Assembly: GCA_020637895.1 (NCBI GenBank) | Contig: JACKJP010000017.1 | Coordinates: 15,108 to 79,107 of the forward strand | Source: Rhodobiaceae bacterium | GTDB taxonomy: Bacteria; Pseudomonadota; Alphaproteobacteria; Rhizobiales; Tepidamorphaceae | Direction of reading: 5' to 3' | Length of the DNA: 64,000 bases | Shown here: in pieces, positions 8,217 through 16,867 of the stretch | How positions within the stretch are numbered: the stretch's first letter is position 1 | Layout of the letters: each line of letters opens with the position of its first letter | The notes under the pieces: generated by a model | The model's database searches: none | The model's input: only the letters and a program-made list of their open reading frames with translations | What the model was told of the DNA's origin: nothing | Program-made: the position numbers and the translations under genes

Positions 8217-9677
8217 ATGAACCTGAAATTGCAGACCAAACTCTTCATCGGAGGCGAATTCGTCGACGGCGGCGCGGGTACCGACGAGATCGTCAACCCC
8301 GCCACGGAAGAAATCATTGACCTGGCGCCAGTTGGCTCGCTCGATGATGCTGAAGCGGCAGTTAGCGCCGCGCACGATGCTTTTTCCAATGGTCCTTGGC
8401 CGCGCATGAGCCGGCATGAACGCATTGCGGAAATGAAAAAGTTCTATGCCGCGTTAGAGAAGCGCAAGGATGAAATCATTCCGTTGCTCATCGCCGAAGC
8501 CGGTGCGACGGTTGCGCTTGCCAACGGTGCGCAATGGGCCACCGGAATGAAGCACTTCCGTTATTACCTCGAACGCGCGGCAGAAGACTTCACTAAGATG
8601 AGCCGGCCGGAAGTGACCGGAAAAATCCTGGGAACAAGCATCGTGCGATACGATCCGGTCGGTGTCGTCAGCGTGATCACGCCCTACAACTATCCATTTA
8701 TGATTAACCTCGTGAAATCTGTGCCGGCTCTGCTGATGGGTAATACGGTGGTGCTCAAGCCTTCGCCCTACACGCCATTCGCTGCGACGCTGTTTGGCGA
8801 TGTCGCGAAGGAGGCGGGCCTGCCGAGAGGCGTCTTCAATGTCATTACCGGCGGATTGGAAGTCAGTCAGTTCATAACCACGGATAAACGCATTCGCCTT
8901 GTGACTTTCACGGGTTCGGACGCCGTGGGAGCTGCGATCATGGCGCAGGCCGCCCCGACCCTGAAACGGCTGGTAATGGAATTGGGCGGAAAATCGGCGA
9001 TGATCGTTAGGCCGGACGCGGATCTCAACATGGCCGTCAACACGGGCTTGAGGGGTTTTACGTCGCATGCCGGGCAGGGATGCGCCCTGAACACCCGGCA
9101 CGTCGTGCACAATTCGATCCGAGGGGAATATGTTGCGAAACTGAAGGAGATGGCGAGCAAGGTTGTTATAGGCGACCCGGCGGCTTCCGACACGGTGATG
9201 GGGCCGTTAATTCGCGACACTGCACGCGAGAGAGCCGAAGAATACACCTGTATCGGCCTCGATTCCGGCGCAAAGCTTGTCACGGGCGGTAGGCGTCCAG
9301 AGAATCTTGGCAGAGGGTATTTCTTCGAACCCACTCTGTTCGACAATGTCGACAATGCATCCAGGCTGGCGCAGGAGGAAATCTTCGGCCCAATTGCATG
9401 CGTGATTGGCTACGATACCGACGAGGAAGCGGTCCGTATCGCCAACGACAGCGAATTTGGCCTGGCCTGCTACGTCCTGTCTGCGGATGTGGGCAAGGCC
9501 TATGAGATGGCTCAGCAGATCGACACCGGGCGCTGCGCGATTAACGGCGGCGGGGGCACCCAGCTTTCCGACGAACCGTTCGGGGGTAATCGGCGTTCGG
9601 GATTTGGACGCGAGAACGGTGTCGAGGGTCTGCTCGAGTTCACCAACGCCAATGCGATATCGTTCCACGCGGCATGA
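8217..9677 (+). CDS. NAD(P)-dependent aldehyde dehydrogenase
   Basis: 486 residues, the normal length for the ALDH superfamily. The Rossmann segment VISVITPYNYPF-like region, the glutamate in MELGGKS and the nucleophilic Cys289 in SHAGQGC are all present, as is the late EEIFGP motif. It would oxidise an aldehyde to the carboxylate, which the family III CoA-transferase two genes upstream could then convert to a CoA thioester. A purine-rich AAGGAAATTAG precedes the ATG as ribosome binding site. The kinase-like gene downstream overlaps by ATGA, so it belongs to the same operon. Substrate unknown. Confidence 0.93.
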   Translation: MNLKLQTKLFIGGEFVDGGAGTDEIVNPATEEIIDLAPVGSLDDAEAAVSAAHDAFSNGPWPRMSRHERIAEMKKFYAALEKRKDEIIPLLIAEAGATVALANGAQWATGMKHFRYYLERAAEDFTKMSRPEVTGKILGTSIVRYDPVGVVSVITPYNYPFMINLVKSVPALLMGNTVVLKPSPYTPFAATLFGDVAKEAGLPRGVFNVITGGLEVSQFITTDKRIRLVTFTGSDAVGAAIMAQAAPTLKRLVMELGGKSAMIVRPDADLNMAVNTGLRGFTSHAGQGCALNTRHVVHNSIRGEYVAKLKEMASKVVIGDPAASDTVMGPLIRDTARERAEEYTCIGLDSGAKLVTGGRRPENLGRGYFFEPTLFDNVDNASRLAQEEIFGPIACVIGYDTDEEAVRIANDSEFGLACYVLSADVGKAYEMAQQIDTGRCAINGGGGTQLSDEPFGGNRRSGFGRENGVEGLLEFTNANAISFHAA

Positions 9678-10726
9678 GCGAGGCAGCGTGCGGTGGCGGG
9701 ATCAAGCGGATCGGCGATGACGCGCTGGTGGCCAATCCTGGTCCGTTGGTCCCCTGGTTCGATGAACAACTCGGTGGGCCTTCGCTTCCGCTCACATTGG
9801 AGAAAGTGGCAGGCGGATCGAGCAATAGTTTGCTGAAAGTGACCCGTGGGGGGCAGAGCTTTGCACTGCGGCGACCGCCGGCTGTCTCCAATGACAGGAC
9901 CTCGCACAATATCGCGCGCGAACTGCGCCTGGCACGCGCTTTGAGGCATACTGAGGTACCGCACCCGCGTTTGGTCGAAGGAACGACCGAACCGGACTGG
10001 ATCGGCGGGCCGTTCCTGGTTCTCTATTGGATCGACGGATTTACTCCTCGCGACCCTATGCCTGGTCTGTTCGCGACCGACCCCGATAGTCGCCGCGCGC
10101 TTGGCGACGCGGTGATCGATGCACTGGCAAAAGTGGCGGGAGTCGATTGGCGAGGCCTTGGTCTCGACGATTTCGGCGAACCGGACGGATTCCTCGACCG
10201 CCAAGTCGATCGCTGGGTCGCGCAATTCGAGCGGACAAAAGTGCGGGATCTTGCGGACATGGACGCAATCGCCGCCTGGCTACGCTCTCATCGGCCGGCA
10301 AGCTCACGGCCCGGCCTGATGCATGGCGACTACAGTTTCGCCAACGTGATGATTGCACATGATTTGCCTGCGCGTGTCGCGGCGGTGATCGATTGGGAAC
10401 TGGCGACGATCGGCGATCCGCTGCTGGATTTGGGCCATCTGCTTTCGAGCTGGGAGGACGCGACGAGCGGCCCTACCTGGGCGCACTACATCGACTGGTC
10501 GGAGATGCGCAGCCGCTCCGAAGCCGCCGAACGGTATGCCAGCGCGAGTGGCCGATCGGTAGACGACCTTCCGTTCTATATTGTCCTGGCACTGTTCCGG
10601 CTTGCCGTGCTTCTTGAGGGCAGCTTTGCACGCCATGTACGCGGACAGTCTGACAATCCTCGGCACGCCGCGTTCAAAACTCGCGTCCCCGACATATTGC
10701 GTCAGGCCATAAGAAGCCTGGACTAA
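9674..10726 (+). CDS. Phosphotransferase family protein (APH-like kinase, ACAD10/11 N-domain type)
   Basis: 350 residues with an aminoglycoside-phosphotransferase fold: a VAGGSSNSL nucleotide loop near 46-54, the catalytic HGDYSFAN (His217, Asp219, Asn224) and the metal-binding DWELATIGDP (Asp240). It lies directly before an acyl-CoA dehydrogenase, the arrangement seen as a fusion in human ACAD10/11 and as LvaA with LvaC in Pseudomonas putida, where 4-hydroxyacyl-CoA is phosphorylated and then dephosphorylated/rearranged to an enoyl-CoA. By analogy it may phosphorylate a gamma-hydroxyacyl-CoA. The family call is solid; the substrate class is inferred from gene pairing. Confidence 0.88.
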   Translation: MSEAACGGGIKRIGDDALVANPGPLVPWFDEQLGGPSLPLTLEKVAGGSSNSLLKVTRGGQSFALRRPPAVSNDRTSHNIARELRLARALRHTEVPHPRLVEGTTEPDWIGGPFLVLYWIDGFTPRDPMPGLFATDPDSRRALGDAVIDALAKVAGVDWRGLGLDDFGEPDGFLDRQVDRWVAQFERTKVRDLADMDAIAAWLRSHRPASSRPGLMHGDYSFANVMIAHDLPARVAAVIDWELATIGDPLLDLGHLLSSWEDATSGPTWAHYIDWSEMRSRSEAAERYASASGRSVDDLPFYIVLALFRLAVLLEGSFARHVRGQSDNPRHAAFKTRVPDILRQAIRSLD

Positions 10727-10774
10727 TCATATTTTCTATTCCGACAGCGCCAATGGCCACAGGAGAGGCGACAT

Positions 10775-12079
10775 ATGTGGGATTTTTCTACCGAACCCGA
10801 ATTCCAGGCGAAACTCGACTGGATGAAGCGGTTCATACGCGAAGAGGTTGAGCCACTCGATCTCGTTTTCGACCAGCCCGGCCACCACCACAACGTGACC
10901 GACCAGCGCGCTATGGCTGCGGTCCGCCCTTTGCAGGCAGAGGTCAGGCGACAAGGCCTGTGGGCATGTCACCTAAAGCCAGAGCTGGGGGGGCAGGGCT
11001 ATGGCCAGGTCAGGCTTGCGTTGATGAACGAGATCCTTGGCGGAACGAACTGGGGGCCTCGTGTTTTCGGTTGCCAGGCACCCGACAGCGGCAACGCGGA
11101 AATCATTGCCCACTTTGGAACCGAGGTGCAAAAACAGATGTATCTCCAGCCGCTTCTACAGGGCGACATCACCTCCTGTTATTCCATGACCGAGCCGCAG
11201 GGAGGTTCCGATCCCCGTGTATTCCAGACTGCCGCCGCAAGGGACGGAGACCATTGGGTTATCAATGGCTACAAGTGGTTTTCGTCACAGGCGCGCTGGG
11301 CATCGTTCCTGATAGTCATGGCTGTGACCGACCCTGAAGCTTCGGCTGCCGATCGATTTTCGATGTTTCTTGTCCCGCGCGAAACACCGGGGATCAATAT
11401 TATCCGTAACTCTGGCCTCATCGGCGAAGACGAGGAAGAGGGGGCGCATGCCTTTCTCCATTACGACAACGTTCGCGTCCCTGCGGACGCGCTTCTGGGC
11501 AGGGAAGGGAAGGCCTTCGAAGTGGCGCAGGTTCGACTTGGCGGCGGGAGAATTCACCATGCTATGCGAACGCTGGGTGCGGCGACCAAGGCCTATGAGA
11601 TGATGAGGGAACGCGCTGTCAGTCGCTTCACTCAAGGCAGTTCGCTGGCGCGCAAACAGAGCACGCTGCAAGCAATTGCCGACAGCTATGTCGAACTTAT
11701 GCAGTTCCGCTTGCTGGTACTGCACGCGGCTTGGACGATCGACCAGGGCGATAGCGAGACGGGCCGGATCGGCATCGCTTCGGCCAAGATTATGAGCCCA
11801 CGGATACTTAAGGACATCGTCGGGCGAGCGATCCAGCTCCATGGTTCGCTCGGTGTGTCGAACGAATTGCCCTTGGGTCAATACTGGATCAAGGCTGCTG
11901 CACAGGGTTTGGTCGACGGGCCGACCGAATCCCACCAGATCAACCTCGCCAAGAGGCTCCTCAGGAACGCGCAACCGGCGGAAGGAATGTTTCCCTCGGA
12001 ACATATCCCGTCGCGCAAGGCCGCCGCACGCGAGAAGCTGTCGAAATACCTCAATATGTCCGAGGAGGAGCTGGCATGA
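10775..12079 (+). CDS. Acyl-CoA dehydrogenase, ACAD10/11-like
   Basis: 434 residues. The flavin-binding CYSMTEPQGGSDP and KWFSSQARWA segments and the GGGRIHHAMR helix match the ACAD10/11 subgroup rather than MCAD. Near the C terminus DGPTESHQ stands where this subgroup has a DGPDEVH-like motif carrying the acidic catalytic position. It follows the kinase-like gene by 48 bp, with AGGAG in between, and overlaps the next SDR by ATGA. With the kinase it may turn a 4-hydroxy- or 4-phosphoacyl-CoA into an enoyl-CoA, feeding the two crotonases at the head of the operon. FAD cofactor and CoA substrate are expected from the family. Confidence 0.9.
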   Translation: MWDFSTEPEFQAKLDWMKRFIREEVEPLDLVFDQPGHHHNVTDQRAMAAVRPLQAEVRRQGLWACHLKPELGGQGYGQVRLALMNEILGGTNWGPRVFGCQAPDSGNAEIIAHFGTEVQKQMYLQPLLQGDITSCYSMTEPQGGSDPRVFQTAAARDGDHWVINGYKWFSSQARWASFLIVMAVTDPEASAADRFSMFLVPRETPGINIIRNSGLIGEDEEEGAHAFLHYDNVRVPADALLGREGKAFEVAQVRLGGGRIHHAMRTLGAATKAYEMMRERAVSRFTQGSSLARKQSTLQAIADSYVELMQFRLLVLHAAWTIDQGDSETGRIGIASAKIMSPRILKDIVGRAIQLHGSLGVSNELPLGQYWIKAAAQGLVDGPTESHQINLAKRLLRNAQPAEGMFPSEHIPSRKAAAREKLSKYLNMSEEELA

Positions 12080-12888
12080 GCGCGGTGATCGATACGGGCA
12101 GTAACGCTTTTCGCCAGTTGGACCACGACGAACTTCCGGGCCCTGCTCAACTGTTCGACATGAGCGGCAAGGTGGTGCTGGTCACAGGTGGCAGTCGCGG
12201 CATGGGCCGGGCCATGAGCCTCGCTTTTGCCGAGGCTGGAGCCGATGTGATAATCGCGAGCCGCAAGATCGAGGCCTGCGAGGAAGTTGCCGCGATTGTC
12301 CGGGCAAAGGGGCGGCGTGCGCTCGCAGTCTCCTCCCATGTCGGCAAATGGGAGGAGATAGAGCGGCTGGTCGAGGTCGCATATGAGCACTTCGGCAGGA
12401 TCGATGTGCTGGTCAACAACGCGGGGATGTCGCCAGCATCGCCTTCATCCGCCGAGGTTCCCGAAGCATTGTTCGACAAGGTTGTCGACGTCAACTTTAA
12501 GGGGCCGTTTCGGCTGAGCGCCCTCGTTGCACGACGCATGGCCGAACAAGGCGGCGGCAGCATCATCAACATTTCGAGTATTTCGGCCATACGTCCTCAG
12601 CCGTCGGTTTCCCCCTATGCCGGGGCGAAGGCGGCATTGAATGCGGCAAGCGTAGGTATCGCGATGGAATATGCGGCTCGCGGGGTGAGGGTGAACGTTG
12701 TCGCGCCCGGAGCATTCGCCACTGACATATCCAGGGCGTGGTCCGATCCCGAAGCCGTGCGTATGCGATCTGCATCGGAACGGGTCGCCGATTCCCGGGA
12801 AATCGTTACGGCAGCGCTCTATTTCGCCAGCGATTATTCGGGCTTCACCACTGGTGCCAATCTGCGCGTCGACGGCGGAAGATTATGA
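12076..12888 (+). CDS. Short-chain dehydrogenase/reductase, last gene of the operon
   Basis: 270 residues with a roughly 28-residue N-terminal extension before the Rossmann strand. TGGSRGMG, NNAGMS, a NISS serine and YAGAK supply the complete catalytic set, and the C-terminal DGG motif is standard. FabG-like features point to NAD(P)-dependent ketone/alcohol interconversion, possibly of a 3-hydroxyacyl-CoA. The ATG overlaps the acyl-CoA dehydrogenase stop (ATGA). A GC-rich hairpin follows within 25 bp, so the operon probably ends here. Confidence 0.9.
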   Translation: MSAVIDTGSNAFRQLDHDELPGPAQLFDMSGKVVLVTGGSRGMGRAMSLAFAEAGADVIIASRKIEACEEVAAIVRAKGRRALAVSSHVGKWEEIERLVEVAYEHFGRIDVLVNNAGMSPASPSSAEVPEALFDKVVDVNFKGPFRLSALVARRMAEQGGGSIINISSISAIRPQPSVSPYAGAKAALNAASVGIAMEYAARGVRVNVVAPGAFATDISRAWSDPEAVRMRSASERVADSREIVTAALYFASDYSGFTTGANLRVDGGRL

Positions 12889-12910
12889 GCCGGTTAAATG
12901 TTCGGGCCTA

Positions 12911-12932
12911 CTTCCCGCTTCCAAGCGGGAGG
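12911..12932. terminator. Hairpin between convergent operons
   Basis: TCCCGCTT-CC-AAGCGGGA is a perfect 8-bp inverted repeat that can be extended to 10 pairs with one G-T. It lies between the ends of the plus operon (12888) and the minus crotonase (12954), where a bidirectional terminator is expected. There is no clear T tract on either side. Confidence 0.45.
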
Positions 12933-12953
12933 GCAGTCGGACCTTAGCGGACC

Positions 12954-13754
12954 CTAGTTACCCTTGAATACCGGCTGTTGTTTTTGGAGCACCATCCGCA
13001 CGCCTTCCTTGTGATCCTCGGTATGGTGCATCAGTCCCTGGGTTGCTGCGGCGAGTTCAAGCGCGCCATCGTAGCTGAGCGATTGCCCCTGTCGCAGCAG
13101 GGCCTTGGTAGCGCGCAGCTGGTAGGGCGGTTGGTCGGCGATTTCCCGAGCGAGCGCGCGTGCTTCCTGCATTAGCGCCTCTGGTTCGACCACTCGCGAA
13201 ACCAGTCCCCACTCCGCTGCCTGATCCGCACTAATGACCCGGCCAGTGTAAAACAGCTCGGCCGCCCGGCTCATACCGATTATCCGCGGCAGAATCCATG
13301 TTCCACCGTCGCCGGGCACGAGACCGACCTTGAGAAAAGTCACGCCGAATAAAGCGTTTGTGGATGCAAGCCGGATATCGGCAAGACAGGCCAGATCACA
13401 GCCCAATCCTATTGCCGCGCCGTTGATGGCAGCGATTAGCGGGACATCCAGGGAATGCAATGCTCGCAGCGCCCGGTGGATGTTACTGCGATAGCTTTCG
13501 CGGATCATCGCGGGGTTGCCGGCGAAATTGCCTTCGCCCGCCAGCATGGCTTTGAGATTCCCGCCCGCGGAAAAAGCCTTTCCCGCCCCGGTGAGGATAG
13601 CCGCCCGGATCGCATTATCGGCAGCCAGATCGGCACAGGCTGCTGCCATAGCATCGCCATCTCCCGTCTCTCCGAGCGCGTTCATTGCTTCGGGTCGGTC
13701 AAGAGTCAGCACGGCAATTGCGCCTTCCTTCTCAAGTTTTATCATTTGTGACAT
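12954..13754 (-). CDS. Crotonase family protein with non-canonical catalytic positions
   Basis: 266 residues, last gene of the minus operon that begins near 21638. The oxyanion loops AFSAGGN (60-66) and AAIGLGCD are typical, but the first catalytic Glu is Asp120 and the second is replaced (FGVTFLKVG, Phe140 at the Glu position). Asp149 in GLVPGDGG may serve instead; a related FxKxGLxP-acid arrangement occurs in PaaG-type isomerases. The enzyme may therefore be an enoyl-CoA isomerase or a dedicated hydratase rather than a general one. GGAGCAAG precedes the ATG. It follows the MFS gene by 47 bp. Confidence 0.88.
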   Translation of the reverse strand: MSQMIKLEKEGAIAVLTLDRPEAMNALGETGDGDAMAAACADLAADNAIRAAILTGAGKAFSAGGNLKAMLAGEGNFAGNPAMIRESYRSNIHRALRALHSLDVPLIAAINGAAIGLGCDLACLADIRLASTNALFGVTFLKVGLVPGDGGTWILPRIIGMSRAAELFYTGRVISADQAAEWGLVSRVVEPEALMQEARALAREIADQPPYQLRATKALLRQGQSLSYDGALELAAATQGLMHHTEDHKEGVRMVLQKQQPVFKGN

Positions 13755-13801
13755 TGCTTGCTCCTTGAATGGACATTCGCCCCGTGCATTGGTGGGTGAA
13801 A

Positions 13802-15274
13802 CTATGGCGCAGCCTTCTGCCGCATTGTGTCGCCCACGCCCTGGGGAAGCCAGGCGACGATCAGAGCAGCGGCAAGTGGCAGCAAGGCGATTGCCGGATA
13901 TGCGATGGCGTAGGCACCCAGGTGCTTTGCGCCTCCCGCAACGGCAACCAGTCCGCCACCAAGTGTGTAGCCAAGCCCGAGCGTCAGCTGCTGCGAAATT
14001 GAAAAGAGAACCGATGCATTACTGATTTCGACGCTTTCGACATCCGCATAGGACAGCGAATTTGCCGACATGAAGAACGTCGCTCGCACCAGTGCATAGC
14101 AAGCGAGGAATGCTGCCATCGCGATGACCGGTGTTGTCTTTCCGAAGGAAACGGGAATCAGTGTTGCCACAGCCAGCACTAGCGCAGCTCCAATCATCAG
14201 GGGCCGAAAACCCATGAGCCGCAGCCCGAACGGGCATGCGAACCGCGAGAGTATCGAGCCCACCGCTCCTACCGCCGGAACCTGGCTTGCGACCAGGGGA
14301 GAAAGGCCAAGAGCCACCTGCAGATGCATCGGCAGCACGATGGTGATCGCGCCGATACCGATGCGTTGCAGTCCACCTGCGGCAAGGCCGACGCTGAGTG
14401 ACTTGTGGCGCAGAACACGCAGGTCGATCAGCGGTGCCTTTGCCTTCAACGCTTGCAGCACATAGGCGAACAAGAGAACAATAGCTCCACAGCCGCCCAA
14501 AATCCGGATGGTCAAGGGTTGCCCGCTAAGCCCGCCGGTTTCGACTATTCCCAGCACCGCCAGGATAGTCGCCCCACACAAGAGGAATCCGACAACGTCG
14601 AGATTTCGGCGGGGCAGGGGTGGAGTTTTGGGCACAAAGCGCATAACGGCGGCAATGCCCAGCAAGCTGACCGGTACATTGACGAAGAATATCCAGCGCC
14701 AGCTCGCCAGTTCGATGAACGTCCCGGCCAAAGGTGGCCCCAAGAGCGGGGCTAGGATAGCAGGCAGGGTATACCACGCCATGGCACGAACCATCGAATG
14801 CCTGTTTACCGAGCCAACCATTATTGCCCGTCCGACCGGAGTCATCATAGCGCCACCGGTTCCCTGCAATATCCGGGAAAAGACGAGCTGTGTTAGGTCC
14901 TGGGCCATGCCGCACAAAACCGAACCAATGACGAAGACGATCATCGCGCCGACAAAAACCCTTCGTGCTCCCAGGCAGTCGGCTATCCAGCCCGATGCGG
15001 GCACCAGTGCGGCTACAGTGATTGCATAAACGGTGAGGACCAATCGCAGGTCCGTAGTCGAAATGCCAAAGTCGCCGGCAATGGTTGGCAACGCCAAGGC
15101 AAGCGATGCGGTGTCCATCAGATCCATGAACAGCGCACTGGCTATGACTATCGGAATCAGCCTGTCGCGCGAAAAAAATCCCGTATTATCGTCTTGCTCA
15201 AATGGTACTGCTGTTCCAGTTGCAGCGGCGCCTGCGGACCGTTCCGATGCATCGTGACCGCTAGGTCCTGCCAT
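13802..15274 (-). CDS. MFS transporter, DHA2-like (about 14 transmembrane helices)
   Basis: 490 residues, highly hydrophobic after a 35-residue polar N terminus. Helix 1 starts at IPIVIASALFMDLMD, and the MFS motif A is visible as GWIADCLGARR. ILQGTGGAMMTPVGRAIM matches the fourth-helix pattern of DHA2 drug/proton antiporters. Length and spacing of hydrophobic stretches suggest 14 helices. In the inner membrane it could export an intermediate or toxic substrate, or import the acid that the neighbouring ligase activates; DHA2 homology favours export. AAGGAAG stands directly before the ATG, and the ligase stop is 9 bp upstream. Confidence 0.9.
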   Translation of the reverse strand: MAGPSGHDASERSAGAAATGTAVPFEQDDNTGFFSRDRLIPIVIASALFMDLMDTASLALALPTIAGDFGISTTDLRLVLTVYAITVAALVPASGWIADCLGARRVFVGAMIVFVIGSVLCGMAQDLTQLVFSRILQGTGGAMMTPVGRAIMVGSVNRHSMVRAMAWYTLPAILAPLLGPPLAGTFIELASWRWIFFVNVPVSLLGIAAVMRFVPKTPPLPRRNLDVVGFLLCGATILAVLGIVETGGLSGQPLTIRILGGCGAIVLLFAYVLQALKAKAPLIDLRVLRHKSLSVGLAAGGLQRIGIGAITIVLPMHLQVALGLSPLVASQVPAVGAVGSILSRFACPFGLRLMGFRPLMIGAALVLAVATLIPVSFGKTTPVIAMAAFLACYALVRATFFMSANSLSYADVESVEISNASVLFSISQQLTLGLGYTLGGGLVAVAGGAKHLGAYAIAYPAIALLPLAAALIVAWLPQGVGDTMRQKAAP

Positions 15275-15283
15275 CTTCCTTGC

Positions 15284-16855
15284 CTAGAGACCGAGCAGTG
15301 ATTTCAGTTCGGGCCGGCTGACCTTCATGGAGATTGTGCGGGGCAACGTCGTGACGACCCGGTATTCGACCGGTACCATATACGAGGGTAGGCTCTCCTT
15401 TAGGAAAGAATCGAGTTCCTCCTGACCCGGTGCATCACTGCTTCCTTCGGGCAACTCGATGGCAGCTATGGGAACCTGCCCAAGCCTTTCGTCCTTCATG
15501 CCAACTACCGCTGCGTCGCCCACCTTGGGATGCTTGCGCAGCACGGCGGCCACTTCTTCGGGCAGTACCTTGAAACCGCCGCGATTGATGGCATCGTCGG
15601 CTCTTCCCTCAAGGAAAATGAAGCCATCCTCGTCGATACGTGCAAGATCGTTTGTGCGGATCCAGTCGGGGCCGTAGCGGTCGGATTTGACCTCTACGAT
15701 GCCGATTTCGTTCGCGGGTCGGGGCTCGAGGTTTTCCTGGTCGACAACGCGAATGTTCACGTCGCGCTTTGCCCGGCCGACGCTCCCGCGTTTTTCCCTG
15801 GCGAACCGATGGTGATCCTTCAGCGTCCAGCCGGCGAGCCCCCCGATGAACTCCGCCGCGCCGTAATCGATAAGGACAGCGCAATCGAAACGCTCTTCGA
15901 ACGCTTGCTGCACTTCGGCTTCGAGGGGCGCCGTGCCGGATCTGACGGCGATCAGGCTTGCAAGCTTCTTGGGTTCGACATCGGCCTCAAGCACCATGCG
16001 GATCATCGCGGGGACGAGGCTCGCGACTTTCGGCTTGTACTTGGCGACAGCCTCAACCCACTCGGGAACATTGAATTTCTCGAACAGTACGATCGGACGC
16101 GCCTGGTATAGCGACAACAACAGGCCGAACAGGCCACCCGCATGACTGAATGGCTTGAACAGCAGCGCGGGTGAGGCCTTGAGCGCCAGCTCCGCAGGCT
16201 CGTCGCCTGCCTTCTTCTGCTCGCTCACGCTCAGCGACGGCATGAGCGCATCTTGCTTGACCGGAATTCGCTTCGGTGCGCCGGTCGTCCCGCTTGTCAG
16301 CCGTTCGAGCACATAGTCGGGCGTAGCCTCGCGGTGGGGTCCTGTTCCTGGCTTTTCCAATCCTGGAATCAATCTGATCGAAAAGGGATAGTGCGAGACC
16401 TCGATCCCGACGCTGCCCGCCTCACGGGCGGCTTCGAGAACGCCCTCTCCAGCCCAGTCGTCCGGATCGCCGATCACGGCCTTCAGCTTCTGTGCCGAAA
16501 TGTCGTCACGAAAATTTGCTACATTGTAGGCGGGACGCAGGGGGGCCACCATACGCCCTCCACACACCAGTGCGATGAATGAGGCGACGGCGGCCGGGCG
16601 ATTGCGCGCGGCCCAGCCTATGGGGGCTTCCCGCTCAATTTCTGCTTCGCGCAGCAGGCGTTCAATTTCAACGGCGGCCGCCTTCAACTCACCCCAGCTG
16701 ACCGAGCTTCCCTGGTACTCGATCGCCGCAGCTGAAGGGTCCAGCTCGAGTACGGCGGCAAGGCGTTGCGCGAGAGTCTCCTGCTTCTCTTCAGTCATGT
16801 CTTTTGTCTTGGACCCGCGAGTGTCGACCGTCCAATCGCGAAGCGACGCGATCAC
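15284..16855 (-). CDS. AMP-forming acyl-CoA synthetase (ANL superfamily)
   Basis: 523 residues from a GTG start that is preceded by AGGATGG at good spacing; an in-frame ATG at 16798 is the alternative. The phosphate loop is TSGTTGAPK, the adenine/acyl motif YGAAEF, and the C-terminal hinge/lysine region EGRADDAINRGGFKV, with SMKVSR near the end in place of the usual catalytic GKI/VxR segment. It should activate a carboxylic acid to its CoA thioester with ATP. It closely resembles the ligase at 34004-35497 in the same window, sharing SGTAPL and a KVLPEEV- or KLSPRTI-type hinge, so the two are paralogues. Sits between MmgE/PrpD and MFS genes. Confidence 0.92.
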   Translation of the reverse strand: MIASLRDWTVDTRGSKTKDMTEEKQETLAQRLAAVLELDPSAAAIEYQGSSVSWGELKAAAVEIERLLREAEIEREAPIGWAARNRPAAVASFIALVCGGRMVAPLRPAYNVANFRDDISAQKLKAVIGDPDDWAGEGVLEAAREAGSVGIEVSHYPFSIRLIPGLEKPGTGPHREATPDYVLERLTSGTTGAPKRIPVKQDALMPSLSVSEQKKAGDEPAELALKASPALLFKPFSHAGGLFGLLLSLYQARPIVLFEKFNVPEWVEAVAKYKPKVASLVPAMIRMVLEADVEPKKLASLIAVRSGTAPLEAEVQQAFEERFDCAVLIDYGAAEFIGGLAGWTLKDHHRFAREKRGSVGRAKRDVNIRVVDQENLEPRPANEIGIVEVKSDRYGPDWIRTNDLARIDEDGFIFLEGRADDAINRGGFKVLPEEVAAVLRKHPKVGDAAVVGMKDERLGQVPIAAIELPEGSSDAPGQEELDSFLKESLPSYMVPVEYRVVTTLPRTISMKVSRPELKSLLGL

Positions 16856-16867
16856 ATGCTATCCATC

